NCBI GenBank assembly: GCA_023079485.1
Contig: CM041083.1
Coordinates: 156,320,552 to 156,384,551 of the forward strand
Direction of reading: 5' to 3'
Length of the DNA: 64,000 bases
Source of the DNA: Archilochus colubris
Taxonomy: Eukaryota > Chordata > Aves > Apodiformes > Trochilidae
The number at the start of each line of letters is the position of its first letter. Positions within the stretch are counted from its first letter, which is position 1. Made by a program: the position numbers and the translations under genes. The notes below the pieces were generated by a model. It saw only the letters and a list, made by a program, of their open reading frames with translations, was not told the DNA's origin and searched no databases. Below are positions 39,162 through 53,803 of this stretch, piece after piece.

Positions 39162-40714
39162 TATGTGAGTTAATCGTGTTGTCTTCACTGGAGGCTTATG
39201 TGGACTAATTTATCTTGTAAAACAAGAATATTATGTATGATTACTTCCCTTTTCACCTATTTCTCTCAATTGGATGCTAGTACAGGTGTAGACATATATA
39301 TCATAGATATCTAAACTTAGGTGAGATGAGTAATTCCCTGAACACCATCCAACATCTCTCCTATCACTCTTCCAGAAATTTCACTGAAATTTTAGGTCAA
39401 CAATTGCAAAGATATTCCATTACATGAGTCTTGCTAAATTACAAGAACTTTATAATTTACTCCACCTATGCTGTTTATATGCCCCAGTGTGGAAAGCAAA
39501 GAAAAATACTATAATGAAGCTAACATGATAGGAAGAAATACTTGCTTATCATTCCTGAAAAGCATGGGCCTCATCAGTGTTCCAGTTGGTGAGGCACCCA
39601 TTCTAATTTTTCTTTCATTTACTCACAGCAACAACTCTCCAAGCAAAATAATCTGTTTGTAGAACAACTGGTTTCTGCTACACCATTCCTGTTCAGGCAT
39701 TTATTCCTAGAATCAATCCCTCTCTTATCAACAGACAGAGCAGGCTGAGTGTTTGTATCAAAGGTACAGAGGATATGCTAAATATGCTTATGGTTAACTC
39801 ATACAACCTTCATGGAATTAATTCTAAAGTGTAGAGTCACAAAAGATGCTTTTTAAATTATAAATGGGTTCCAGAGAAGATATACATCCTATCTGACTCA
39901 GCAAAAATAATGAAGTAATAATGATTTACACTTTTTAGCTGCAAATTTCAGCATTTGTAGGTATTATGTTTTTATGTACTTATAATCACAAAAAAGATTG
40001 CTTACACCATTAATTAATTAATATTTGTCTCTCAATAGCTTATGTTTAAAATCACAAATGCTTTCACCTTACTCGTTAGGATTTCATTTTAAACTAAATG
40101 AAGAAACAATAGGACCTCAAGCAAATGCCTCCAGAAAATGCTGGGCAGTATTAATATAAATTACAGAACATAAAGAACATCAATGCTGATTGATAGGAAG
40201 AAGAGCACTGATTCATCTCTGTGTACATTTGTGTATTCATGAAAGAAGGAAAAGGATGCTGAGACTGTTTAATGGATTGTGGGGAGGATGGGTGGCCATT
40301 TACATTGGCATTTCTGTCAAATTCCTGAAGAATGTGTTAATGGGAATAAGATCTATGGACTGTTTTAGAAGCACTTACACAGTAGGTACAACTCCTAAAG
40401 AGAAAAAAAATCTAAAAAAGAAAAAAAATCATTTGGAAGTGAATCCTCTATTGGAAGTTATATTCTTTCTTCAGTTCAAAAGAGCAAGGCAGAACATTAA
40501 GCAAAGCATTTTTTGTATTGCCTGTTCCTATTTATATGAGTAACTTTTACTATTAAATTTCAAGCTCAAGACAAATCTGGAGCAAAACTATGTAGGTTTT
40601 TTTTAATTTTTTTTTTTTTTTGCAATTCCCTAAAACCTGTACAAGTTTTCTGAATTAATCAAGAATGGGCAGACTTAGATATATTCAGAATGAAATAATC
40701 GCAATTTGAATATC

Positions 40715-40764
40715 AGACTTCTACTGAAGGTAGAACTTTCAGCTTCTAGTGAAGATAGAAGTCT
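40715..40764. repeat. Imperfect hairpin with 9-bp perfect ends
   Basis: AGACTTCTA at the left end pairs with TAGAAGTCT at the right end. The interior contains two related CTTCTA.TGAAG segments, so the unit also looks like a short inexact duplication. Too short and unstable in its middle to call a small RNA. Confidence 0.5.
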
Positions 40765-40946
40765 ACTGGATTTTAAAACATAAAGAAAATCCCCTGAAGA
40801 AAATGAAATGCGATGTTATTTAATTTCATATTAGTAATATATTTTCCATGCAATAAATATGTCACTAAGAGTCAAACTATCAGACAGCAGGCTACTTTAA
40901 TATTAGAATAAAAAGAACAAAAATATTAAAAAAAATTAAAACCAAC

Positions 40947-40972
40947 AAAAAAAAAAAAAAAAAAAAAAAAAA
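40947..40972. repeat. A26 homopolymer in A-rich context
   Basis: Run of 26 A between ACC and GAAACAAAC. The surrounding 60 bases are A-rich as well, so slippage expansion is more likely than a retroposition tail. Confidence 0.95.
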
Positions 40973-43900
40973 GAAACAAACAAAAATTATTACAGGTCAT
41001 GCACTCTTCTCAAGAGGTATAGTCCAGAATTTCCACTGAAAGATATCCAAATCTCAAGAGGATAGTTTACAAAGTTTCAGTAAGATTGGCTGAAACTAAA
41101 CCTTAACCATGACTATATAGTAAACTCCACTTTGCCTACAGACCAAGACTCTCCTAGATATTAAAACTAACTCAGTGGACTACTAAATTATGTCAAATAG
41201 CTACAGTCTATGGTGATAAAACAGGCCTTCAACATTACTGCTAAAATTTCATCAAATCAGCCTCAGGGAATTCTAAAAAGAATCAGGCCTCTCTCATATG
41301 TATAAAAAAATAAGTAATTCAACTTATATTTTGGCCTGCACTAACCATTATATCTCTCCCACCTCAGCTATGTAATTCATTACAAGCTTTCTCCCATTTT
41401 AGCTGAAATTCTCTAAGATTGATTTTCCCTGGGATTGATTATGTTAAGGAGATTTTAACAATAATGGTTCCCCTTCAACTTTTTAATACTTGCCTTTATG
41501 ATTTCAATATCTTTTAAAATGTATTTTTTGTATAAAATATTTTACAGATATAAAACTACCAACTTAATTTTACTCAGTCCTTGGCACTTTGAGTTAGGCT
41601 TTTTAAACACTTGATCTGGAACAAAAAAAAAATTCATTGTTAGTTCTTAAACCAATGAGTTAATATAAACAATCAAATAGGGATAACACTGGGGATTAAC
41701 TTAATCTTTATATCATGCTCATCGTTATAAAATATGGTTTGCATTACACTGCAGTGCTTCTAGATACTGTAAACGCTTTTTTTTCTTGAAGGTTGCACTT
41801 GTAGGAAAGGAATTTAATCAGTAATCTCATTTATCCATTCTAAATGTTAACAGACTTCCTGCTTCTAATAATTTTTCCCAGAAGAATATGCATGTCACAG
41901 TGATGTAAACCCTGAAAAGAGGTCTCTATCTAGGGCATGACTGCACAGGGTCTCTCAGCTTAAATTAATACAAAGTCACCAGTTCAAAGTAATTTAATTA
42001 GGAGAACTGAAAAGTGTCTCTGGGCAGAAATTTAAATGCAAGGACTGTACCAAAGATTGCTTATTGGCAAACCTAGCTCTATTGGAATTTCAGGGTTTGA
42101 AAATATGTAAATTTGGGGGCAAAAAGCAAATAGAAACTTGAAGCATTTAGACTGACTAAGTTTTTCCTGCTAGTATAAAAATACTTTCCTTTGAAATAGT
42201 TACAATATTTAAATTCAAAATTGTAATTTTATTTAATTTTAACTTTTTTTCAATTATATTGTAAATAAAAATTTATTGTATTGAATGTAACATTTTATGT
42301 AAAACTTTTCAATGTTACCCAGTTTTTTTAAAAGTTATTATTACTTGAGGCCATATACTCTGAAATATTGTAGAGTAACTCTTCAAAGCTGTGCTTATAC
42401 AAAATGTGGTTATTAATGACATCTTAAAGGTGAATATATTGAGTTTAAAAAATAAAAATAAAAAAATTAATGATTGCTGAATATTATTCTTTTCAATAGT
42501 TAAAAATTCTGATCTTCAGACAACACTGTGGAACAGCCTGATCAGTTAAAATGTGTGTTATTGAGTTTGAACATCTCCGGTAGGATTTCTGTTAAGGAGG
42601 AACTTAGTCCTTCCTCTTCTCCAGTTGGTCTCTTGCAAGGGCCATGAATAACTGAGGGCAGACAAGTTATATGAAAGACTCCCATCCAGGCATGACTTGC
42701 TTGTCCTTCTAAGAGGTGTCTGAGTGTCCACTAAGGATTATCACTGGTTTTCTCTGATATTTCCCAAAGGCTGAATCCAGCATACATACCTCTTGTGCAT
42801 GACATAATATTTGGTAGCCTCAACCTATTGGCATGATGAGTAGAAAACCATCTTATAATCAGCCGCTGGAAGATGTGGACTTAAACAGACAGGTTCTTAA
42901 TCAGAAAGTTTATTTTGGTGACATTCAAGAGAGAAAAAAGCCCCCAAGGATAAAGACCAGAAAAAAGAGACTGTCTAAATTAGTAAATGAAATAGCTTCT
43001 AATAATCAGTCTTCACTAACATCGCTAACATTGTTAGAAGTGGCACTTCTATGACTTCAGTTCAGGCAAGCCTGAAGGTCAGGTCATTCCAACAGAGAGC
43101 TTTTATGTAGGCCATGTGTTTTGGACAATAGGAAAATTTAGTAAGAAACAGTGGGCTGGTCTACACTAGGCTGAATACAACTCCAAAGCATGTTTGATGT
43201 AATAGTAAAGGATGTTTCTCAAAAGAAGAATTTAAAAAATACAGGTAACCCATATAGAATATGGTTATAGAATGTAACCCAGAGAATAGAGAGGTAAGAG
43301 GGTCTGGTATGGGGTAGGAGAACATGGGAAAGAGAGATGGAACAGTTAAAGCAGGGCTCCTAGAAAAGGGAGCCAAAGACTCCTGGTAGGGAGAAGAGAG
43401 ATAATCCTTTTTCTTGGAATTCCTTGTTGATACTGATGAGAGTATGGCCTTAGCTGGAAGTCATGAGGCCAAGATAAGTGAGGGGGAAAGGAAGAGGCAG
43501 AAACCAGGAAAATAGGAAGGGGGATAATGATGCCTACAATGATATCTACAGAAAATTATATCTAAGTGAAATGTCACGCAGAGTAAACAGAGAAGAGAAA
43601 TAATGAGAAATATATGGCTGTGAAAGCACACATGCAAAACATGGAGAATTATTTCAGATTTTGCCTTGTACATATCTGCTAGAGTTCTCTTCTAAACATT
43701 CCTGATATGAAAAAGGATAACTTCTTTGGTTTAGAAACCTAGCTTTACAAAGATGTAGGTGTACTGTTTGTCCCTTGACAGACCTGTGCAGATAGCTTGA
43801 GTGGTCTACTGAATGCTAAATGGGATAACTTGCTTGTTTAGCCTGCTGAATACAGCCATTTGTCAGATGGAGTAGGTTGAGCTCTATTGTCAAAGTGCAG

Positions 43901-44419
43901 GTTTTTAGACATGAGATAGTCACCTACATTTCCAATAAAATCAGTGGGGATCTCATCAACAGAGGCAACATTCTGCACAGCTCATCTTTCTAAGCTCCAT
44001 GAGGTTTGTTTCAGCTCTCCACACCTGAGTGCACAGTGTTGATGCACTCTGCTTTCTGACTTTGCTTTCAGCTGACAATCTGAGAGTGTGTGGCTCTTGT
44101 GCTGTAGTTGATTAAATGTCTGCCCTCTGCACACTGGGATATCTCTCATGCTACCAAGTATCTGTGCACAAGCAACTGAGTGAAGCCTTGGATTTTCATA
44201 GCCAATAATGTTAGATCAGAGCTTTAACTAAGTGTTGACTGCTAGCTTTTAGATGTATACACTTAAGTGACTGTATTGCAATGATGATTTCAACCACTGT
44301 TTTTGGAAGCTTAAATTAATTTGGAAATGGAAATTCTTTGAGTTGGGAGAATCCCCAAAACACTTATACCTTTAATGTCTTTAACTTCATTACGACTGTT
44401 TCAAAGTTGTATTATTTGT

Positions 44420-44450
44420 AACATATATATGCATATATATATATATGTAT
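44420..44450. repeat. (AT)n with central GCAT palindrome
   Basis: Alternating AT interrupted by ATGCAT, giving a near-perfect self-complementary tract. Typical cruciform-prone microsatellite. Confidence 0.85.
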
Positions 44451-47400
44451 TTACAAGATTTATATCTATTCACATGTGTGGCTAGGTTTTCTAACTTCCT
44501 TCTCTTTAAAAGAAAAGGGATTCTTAAGTAAAACCATTTGGAATATAAGAATTTTTTTTCCCAAGCAAAATCAAAATAACATGGACATTAGGAATATTCA
44601 TTTATAAATAGATCACAAACTCCAAAAATATCAAAGAACTGTTCTGGGGCTGGGACATAGATTACTGAAGTCTCTGGTATAAAAGGGAGAAGGAAATACA
44701 TTGCTTCATTTCCCATTGGTTTGAAAACTGTCAGCTGGTTGATATTCAGCCCTTTTCAACAAATAACTGACATGAAACAGCATTATGGCCTCTGAAAACA
44801 TTTTTACACTATTCACAACTGTAAACACAATCTCTCTCTCAAAATATAAGCCTTCATGCAGAACAAAGCTGCTGTGGCTGCTGCCTTTATACAATTTAAA
44901 CTCTGATGTGCCAGACTTGGCATAAGCCTATCTCTTATTAACATCAAAGGCTCTCAAATAAAACACCATTAGTGTTGTTTGGGATTTTCATGAACAGTGC
45001 ATATAAATACACATCTCTTACACTGTTGTAGTTGTATTATGCTTCAGTATTAGTGACAGCTCTGGGACACAGACCGCTGATTCAGAGATGGATTTTGAAT
45101 CTCCCACATATAACCCACAGATTTTGCAAAGTGGTTTGGTGGCAACTGTTTGATTTAGAACCATGAAAAAGGAGAAGAAACATTAGGTTTGCAACTGAAT
45201 TTCTTAGACCCTTCTAACATCTTCCATATGTGAATCCCTCTCCCTCTCATTCTCTACCGTTGTCTTCCAGACTGTATGTCTGACTGTGACATATATCCTC
45301 TTTCTCAGATATAGTCAGTGCATCCATCCAGATTTTGAGTGAAATTATTACTTAGATGGAAATCATTCTGAAAGGACTTTCAAGGGTATACTCTTGAAAT
45401 GTTTTAAGTGAAAAATTCAGATCTGTTTATGTTCTTTGAACACTTTTCTAAACTTATAAAAACCTCATGTTTCTAATATTAAGCTTATTTCTTCTGTTTG
45501 AATAAATGAACAACCAATCGTAGTTCAGAATTTCCTACTTATATACAGTAGTATTAAAGATCAATATGAAAAGTACGTGCCCCAAAGCTTGCAAATCAGA
45601 ATATGAAAACTGTGGCATTTAAACACTTGGTTTTGAAGAAAAATATGAACTAACAAATGAAACAGGTTCTTTAGTTTTCATTTCTCCCTCTTGTTCCCAG
45701 CTTGCTTCTGTCAAAGAAGTAGGATAGATGAGATGTCGAAGTCAGCAGGTTATCAGCTCACTATAATTCATAGAAATTTGTTTTTCCAATGATTTTACTC
45801 TACTAAGTCTTTCCAGGCCTATTCATGTAGGTAGATCTTGTCCCAATGAAGGAAAGTTTTTAGACCATATAGGTATTACCAACAGAAATGACAGATAATG
45901 TGAATTGCTGGTTCTTAAATACATACTGTACTTTCATTGACGTATATATACACATATATGCAAGTATGTTGACATTTTTCAATTTTTTTTTTTTTTGTAA
46001 ACCAAAAATGAATATGCCAATTCTTCCACAGGCTAAATACCTTTTTGGATAATACAGTTTAAATTGCTTTAAAAAAAAACCCTTTGGGAAAGACAAAGCT
46101 GCAATTTTTTGTAGCCAAATTGAAAAATAGTAGAGGTGGCTCTATACCTGCTGTTTATCTTTCTAGTCAAAGTAACACAAGCAACTGTAATTCTCCAGGT
46201 GGTCCTGCAAAATTCTACTGTCTGGAACAAATTGTAAATATGATTATATTTTGCACTATGAGATGATGGTAAGATCTTCAGTGTGAGTGGAATGCAAAAT
46301 ATTTTAAGAACTTTTTGTCAAAATGTGGGCCTTGACTGAACACAGACAATAAAGTATCCAGCACATTACTGACCTTTCTGATCATTATACCAAACACTTC
46401 AAATTGAACACATGCCAAAGGAAAGAAGAAAAACCTCTCTAGCCCTACTACAAAGGAAAGTATGATCAGGCAATCATATGCAGTGGCAAAATATCTCTGA
46501 AATTTATGGATAAATTTGGTATGAAAAATCATTCAGTTACGTAGTATTTTCTTCAAATAATGAATACAAAAATTGATATTCCATTCACCCTAGGAATCTA
46601 CATTTACAGAAAACTATTTGCTTGGAAAGACCTGTTTATAAGAACATATAAAATTGTTGGTGAATCGGTAGGAAAAAATGAGTACTGAGAAAAATAAGGA
46701 ATATTTATTCAGTTTAAATAGACAAAGATGTTTCCTTGTGAGGAAGAAGAATTGATCTTTTTTAAAGAATTTAGTCTAGACTGAAGCTTTTTTTAAAATT
46801 TATTTCCTCTTTTTAATCTGACGTTCATATAGCTTACAAGCATTGAATGAAAAAAAAAAATTAGTACTAGTTTAAGCACTCTTTGAAAGTATAGAAGCAC
46901 TTCAAAAACAACTGAAAAAACTTCAAACCCGAAAGAAAATATTTGCCTTTTGCAAGTCAGTACAAAAGCATTGTTTGTGCAAAAGAAACATTGAAACTTA
47001 GGTGGTGGAATATGGATGTTTTCAAAGAACAAAGTGCTGTCTTATTGAATTCATTCTGGAGTCAGGCAAAGAATGACAAAGAAATATTTAGACAGATTAT
47101 GCCATGAGCTGTTCATTTCCTGTTACCAAGGAAGAGGCAGTAGCCAAAATATTCCAGCCTTCCGGCCGTTATTGTACATCTGCTTTTATATTGTTTAGCA
47201 CACCAAGTTCTCATTGACCAGGGGCTGAGTTAGCATAGTTGTTCCCCCAGAAGACATAGTCAGTAACAGATGTTTTTAAATGCACATTATGTTACCGTGA
47301 GATTATTTTTTTAATAACTTGGGAGCAATCAAGTGTAGGCTATAGATACATGGCCAAAGGTAATGTACATTTCTTCTGAGAATAGCCAAGGTTGACTTCA

Positions 47401-50149
47401 ATGAGAAAAGCAATTTGCTTAATCTGTACATTTTGTATTAGAGATGTATTTCTCTAATTCCTGATGCACTTTAGTTTTCATTTAGAATATATCTGTTCCA
47501 CCACACAGAAATGCATTGTGTGTATCTAATTTAAGATCATGCTCACACTGCAGAATTCAGACAATGCTAAATGGATTTTACAGTCGTTGCATAAAAACCA
47601 GATATGACAACATCAAGATATATAAAGGTGCATAGTTATCAGATTCCTGTTTGAAAAAAAACTTTATATCACCTTTTTAAATATAAAAAAGGTCAGGATG
47701 CATAAGAAACATACAAAAAAAACTTCAGCCCTTTTCATTCTAAAATCTTTTCAGTATCTGTACCTTTGTACTTCATTTTCTCTTTAATACCACTGTAGTA
47801 ATATTGTCTGTTTAATTCTTGAATACTTCAGTGGGATGTGTTGTGGTTATTGTTTACAATTATAAAAATTGCAGATTTTTTCATAATGAAAGAATGGTCT
47901 GCTTTATCTTTGGTGAGAAAGTAACCCTTGAAATGAGTACACAAGTATAATTTTTAAAGACACTTACCCCTGCTGGCTTCAAATTTCATTACTATAAGTA
48001 CTCAAACTAACCCTACCTACAAGAAACAAAAGAAAAAATAGGAAAAAAGGGAAAGAATTCAAAGTAAATCCAACAGAACAAACCAAACACTCTTCTAATT
48101 AAACAAAGCTGTTTGAAAGGTGAAAGAAGAACATGCTCACATATAAAATATTCAACTAATATTTCAGTAAAGTCTGAACGTTTTTCCTCAAAAAAGCTTT
48201 GCAATTCCTGTAAAGAATAGGAAGTAACTTGGACAAAGATATGCACTAGAGATTTTTTTTCCTCCCCCACAAAGAAAAGAACAGAATGGTAAAGCAAACA
48301 AAGACTATAAATCAGATGATAAAAAATGCACATTATGAAAAGACTGCTTCCTGTTTGGGAAGAAGGAATAACTAAAATAACACGCACTCAGTTTTCACTA
48401 CCTGTAGCAGGAATGACTTCAAAGAAATAGCTAAGCAGCCAAAGGTTAAAAGGAAGCACACAATCACATCTGTCGGAATCTGTTTTAACTTTTTGTATGG
48501 AGATATGCCACATTTACACTTCTCTTAATTCCAGGAGGAAAGAAAGCAGGTTCTTCCTTATCTGCTTGTAGACACTGAAGTAAACTAATAATCTTTCTTC
48601 CATCTCTGTAATTCTAATAACTTGTCCTAACTTTGTAAGCAGAAGCAGAGACTATGTGAATTGTAAGGGTTTAAAAAAGAAAAAAAGAAAATGCATTCTC
48701 CAAGAAAACCCAAACCCTTATCTTCACTCTTAATTTTCCTTTTCAAGACAAATAACAGACCTATCTGGACTGCAGCTTAAAATTTGTGTACCAATATATA
48801 CAACAATGCGAAAGCCTCATCACATAGCATATAAAGGAAATTTTCTTAGATTTTCTTGTAACATCTTTTTCAGATATCTTGAATAGCCAGCCATTTCTTG
48901 CATATCTCTTTTCATGCCTATTAGGAGTTTTCATTTCATTACTGTTATCTTTACCATAATGACTTGTTTTACATCCTGCCTAGTTACACAGGTCTTTCCA
49001 ATTAACAACCTGTTTTGGGGAAATTCATACATCAGTATTCCTAGGTAACCAAAGCACGAACATTTTACCCAATTTATGTAATCTTCTAAAGTTCATTCCT
49101 TTAAAAACTAAACTTTGTGCATGTGTTTGTCTCTTCATGTGTGTATTTTTAATTCTAAAAACAGAGATCATCTATTAAAAAAAAATCTTATCCTCACTTC
49201 TCAAACAGCTTACCATAAATAAGCACTTTGAAATTCATAACTAGAAATCTTACAAGCCAAAACGGGTCTTCACCACTGATGGTCTGAGTCAAGTGAATTT
49301 ATTTCATTACACTTGTCTGTAATTACTTTACTCAGAAAGCACTAGAGACTGTTTGCCAGAAGTGGTGAACTCTTAAAGCCTAAGAGAAAAAAGGGAATAG
49401 ATACATTTTGAATTGTCCTAAAAACTGAGTCTTAGAGCTGATCCAATATAGCTTAAAAAGCATTTTTAAAATATATCAAGATACCTTCAATGTCTGATGC
49501 ATTTTAAATGGACTGTATCTGACCTTACCAGGCTGAGTTAAATCTAGTTGTGCCTGCAATAGACACTGAGCAAGAAAAAGTCCCTTGAATCTCCCACCTA
49601 TTTCGGCGTTCCTCACTACAACATCTGTGCATCAAAATGCAGCTCCTCAAAAGGAACCCTGCCAAAGCCAGGAAACTAGAGTCCTAATCAACAGACAAAA
49701 TGTCTGGAAGGAAAATTGTTAAAATACCCCTCTAGGTATGTAAAGGAGTGCATTCTTTTAATGCATCTTCAGAAAACGCAACATTTCCTACGCACTCTGG
49801 CTTTGCAGTCGGGCATGCCCTGATCAAATGAGGAGGAAGACAGCTGTTTGCCAGGGAATCCCTGGCTTTCTGAGCATGCAAAGAGCAAATCTGCTGTGCA
49901 CAAGGAGCCCACATGCAGCAAGTGGCCTCATGACTTGAAGAATATTTAAATGCAGAGGTGAAGGTGAGACTGCTCGTGCTGCCAGAACAGTTTCGTCTGG
50001 CTCAGTTTTCCTGACATCTCCCCACCATGGAGAATGAAACATCTGAAGGAGGCCAGAAGATACATGAGCTTCTTTTAAAGACCAACTGTGCCAGTTGAAC
50101 ATGTCCTGAAGTACAACATGTTCTGGTGATGTCTGCAAAATATTCTAAT

Positions 50150-50238
50150 TAAAAAAAAAATAAATAAATCAAACAACAAACCCCACCCCCCAAAAAAACA
50201 TCACAAAAAACAAAAAGTCCCCACAAAAACAAACCTTC
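50150..50238. repeat. A-rich/AAAC low-complexity stretch
   Basis: A runs broken by TAAAT, CAAAC and a CCCCACCCCCC patch. Simple sequence with no recognised element attached. Confidence 0.8.
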
Positions 50239-50997
50239 TCTTTTTTTAATCTCAAAAAATTTTACAAGTTACATTACAGAGGAGGAATGTGTCCTTTACA
50301 TGAATATGAGCTCCAAAACTGGCAACTGTAACATCTTAGTTTGTGCAACCGGACTTTTCTTGCACCTCAAATGCATCCTTTAGAAATAGTGTTATCCACA
50401 TCTCCCTTCACAGACAATGAAAAGAGAGAGGAAGCCCCCAGAGGAATTCAGACTGTACAAAGACTGGATTCTTTCTTCTGCTTCCTTCTTAGTAGCTGAA
50501 GGCTTAGGAAAACCTAAAAACAGCCTTCAAAAATAAAAGAAAGGTTTCTAAACTGGGAAAATTGTGACTCTCCAGCCTGTTTCAAATTTCATCAAATAAT
50601 CTGCTGCAGAGGAAGAGGAAATCAGGGTTGTCACAGGTGTACACAGTAACTAGGTTTCATATACTCTCTGTTATTCCCCTGCTATCCTCCCAGAGGAAGC
50701 TGAGGGGAATAAGGAGTTTTAAGGTTGAAAGAAAAAATTAGGGTAGGGTTACTGTAAAAGTACTAGAGCTAGTGAATTAAAAATTTATATAAAAGATGTA
50801 AATATGGAACTTGCTCTCCTCAGTTGGTAATTACTTCTCAATCAGAAAATTCCCACACTGGATTAGGCAGCAGATGGGGTGTCCAAACCCACAGTCTCAG
50901 GAACAGTTTGCAACAGTCCTAGAGCAACCAAGCTGGTCCTGTTTGGTAAGGCGGGAGGCAACCTGCCTTGGGGAATGGTATTCTTCTCCAGTGAGGG

Positions 50998-51118
<121 letters not shown>

Positions 51119-51164
51119 TTAGCACAGCAGACAGAGAATGCTTCAGAGGGCACCCTTGGGAACC

Positions 51165-51320
51165 ATTTTATGCTGAGCACCGTGGGAAGGAATACTGTGA
51201 TTGGTCTTTTTGGGTCACCTGACCCATCATCTCCTTCCCATAGGCACCTCTGCTCCCCATTTTGATTGCTGTATCAATAGGCTAGCAGCTGCTGGTGGTG
51301 TCCCAGGCAGGTGATTTTTC
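51165..51320 (+). mobile_element. Possible ERVL-type LTR remnant (downstream half)
   Basis: The motif order ATTTTATGCTGAGCACCGTG, GGAATACTGTGATTGGTC, TTTTTGGGTCACCTGACCC, TCTCCTTCCCATAGG and GCTGCTGGTGGTGTC matches, with gaps, what I remember of the promoter-side half of avian ERVL-class LTRs. It would complement the upstream-half fragment at the left edge of the window. No internal retroviral coding is present. The family match is from memory and the ends are uncertain; the hexamer array sits directly upstream. Confidence 0.35.
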
Positions 51321-53663
51321 TATCTTGGTCCTCTCAAAGCATGACAATACCAAAAGATTTTGAATATTCTGATACTTCATCAATGAGCACCACAAATAGA
51401 AAAATAACTACATGCATAAAAACCCCTGAGATTAAAGTATCTTTTTAAGCTCCAATTTCACTGAATAAAAATACCAACTCCTTAATTTTTAATTAGCAGT
51501 TTGTGTACTCATTATAAAAAATAAAAGCATTTTGAACTCCAGCCATTAATCTCTAAGTAAAAGATGGGAAATGAATCATCATTTTCTGTGCTGAGTTCTT
51601 TACTACTTATATTTCTAACTTATATTACTTTTCTCAGCAACATAATACCCTACCAGCAACAGTCTGGAAATAAGTGAGATGCTGGCACCTACAGGTGTAT
51701 CCCAAATGCATCTATAACCACTGTTTCAGTCTTGCCAGTTGCAGATTCATGCAATAGTCAGGTCACAGGTAATTTTTGGAGCAGTTATATTATTTATATT
51801 AGATTTTTTATTAGATTTTTAAGCATTTATGTTACTCTTGGTCTACTGTGCTGAGCCAAGTAAGTATGATGGCAAAAAGTGTTAATTGCAAAAAGTGCTA
51901 ATTACATAATGTATAGTTCCATTAAAAATAATTACAAAGGAAACTAAGGATATATATAACTATATCTAAGCTAACATAAGTCATAGAGATACTATTTATG
52001 GTTTGTTTGAATGGTTGAGAAAGCAGCAATAAACTGCAAGAAGAGTATTTAAAACCATAAAAACAACACATCAGCCCACCACGCAGCATTCCTGTGCAAA
52101 GCAAATTGGTCTTTTCTCATTTTTGTTTACAATCAGCTCTTCATAGACTAAACTCCAGTAAGTTGTGGAGTTTCTGATGTCCTCTCTCTATATACAAACA
52201 GTGCATTCACTATAAACACAGTGAGGGAGGTAGGAAATAGAACCCCACAATAAGACCCTGAAAAACTGACCCCTCATATGAAGAGCTGATTGATAAAGAA
52301 AAACCATGGGGGTGACAAAAGGTAAGGAAGCTTAAGTAATAATGTTTTAAGCAAGGAAATATCAGTTTACTCTCTCTGATTTCTGCAATACTGAAGCTTA
52401 CAATGATTTAGTTTTCAACCAAAAACAGAAGCTCATTTAGAAGTGAGTTCTGTAAGAAACATTTTCTGTTTGCATATGTAATTGATAAGTGGCCTACAGT
52501 ACTAAACAGAATCATTTTGGTTTTAACTTAAGTTTCAGTATTTACAAAGCTTCCAGACTGTTTCCTATGAACTACAAAAGTTGGTTTATATTCCATAACT
52601 TTCTACTATATAAGTTTTAATAGAGCTGAGTACAGAGTAATATGATTTTAAATGTTTCTAAAATGTATTAATATGCAAATATTTTAGTAATATGATTTAC
52701 ACTGTAATTTTCCAATATTCATGCAAATAAAAGAAAAAAAAAGAAACTTTTGAATAAAAATCACCAAATATCTATTGTCTCCTAGGAGGATATATCTGTC
52801 AGACATGCATATACTTTTGCATCTTTTACTTTCAGATTTAAATTAGGTGGCCATTTGAGGCCACGTTCCAATTATAGGAGTAAAATATTAATATGGTTTT
52901 GCCAATGCCTCATTGAGTAATAAAAATTTCACTGGTGCTATGTTATTCACAAATACATAATAGTCACTCTGACAGCAGGAAACTTAATTCAAAAGAACAT
53001 CTGGGTTTTTTAGATTAAAAATGTGTCAGAAATTACGAAGGAACTTTACAGGGAGAGCAAGTTTTCTAACATAATCTAATTTGGTGGATTAGTTATTTGG
53101 GATAGTAAAAGACCATCTTTATTATGAAATACACCAGATAAATAAAGTAGTTATTGATAACCTAGCTTATCCCCTAAGAGTTTTTTCTGCTTCCATACTA
53201 CTGAAATAAATCCCATTAGAAGTCACCCTACGATGTTATATTGCAGTTAAGGTAGATGTAATTTTACAGAAACATCCCCTATCTCCATCTAGAGATAGAA
53301 AAAAAGTTCATCAAGAGAAGCAGGCAGATACTGAAATGTACTTTTCCTAAAGATATTAAATTTAGTAAATGGAAAGTCTAGTTGTCCTTCTATATTATGA
53401 AATAAAAGTAGCTCAGTGGAATAAGTAGGATTTAATACAGCAGGAAAGAACCTAAGTGAGAAACCTGTGTTTTATTTAAACTACAATATGTTTATCTAAT
53501 CTTTTCTCCTTCTTGGAAAAGGGAACATTTTTTCCTAGGTTTGTCTGAAACATACAAATATTCATCTATATTTATACACTTGAAAAGCACACTGTACAAC
53601 TGGTTGTAAGATCATTGCCTGGGACAGACTTCAGTCAGAAGGTCTTATCTCCTTGAAATTCAA

Positions 53664-53803
<140 letters not shown>

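Larger units (their letters stand above)
39162..50860. other. AT-rich single-copy DNA, no gene established
   Basis: About 11.7 kb with no CR1 copy recognised. It contains an A26 tract, an AT palindrome near 44.4 kb, and A-rich low-complexity DNA at 50.15 kb. The longest open frames (117 codons at 40190 plus, 124 at 48387 minus) start at non-ATG codons and have biased, random-looking composition. A 73-codon ATG frame at 42833 is discussed as a finding. The stretch 47090-47400 is more varied in sequence and may be regulatory. Confidence 0.55.

Noticed and set aside
40190..40543. 117-codon plus-strand open frame
   Set aside because: Non-ATG start, Lys run from an A-rich patch, no recognisable motif; length is within chance for 64 kb of six-frame reading.
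48013..48387. 124-codon minus-strand open frame, one of the longest in the window
   Set aside because: Starts at a non-ATG codon, is dominated by Phe/Leu/Ser/Ile as expected from reading AT-rich DNA, and has no domain, splice or promoter context.
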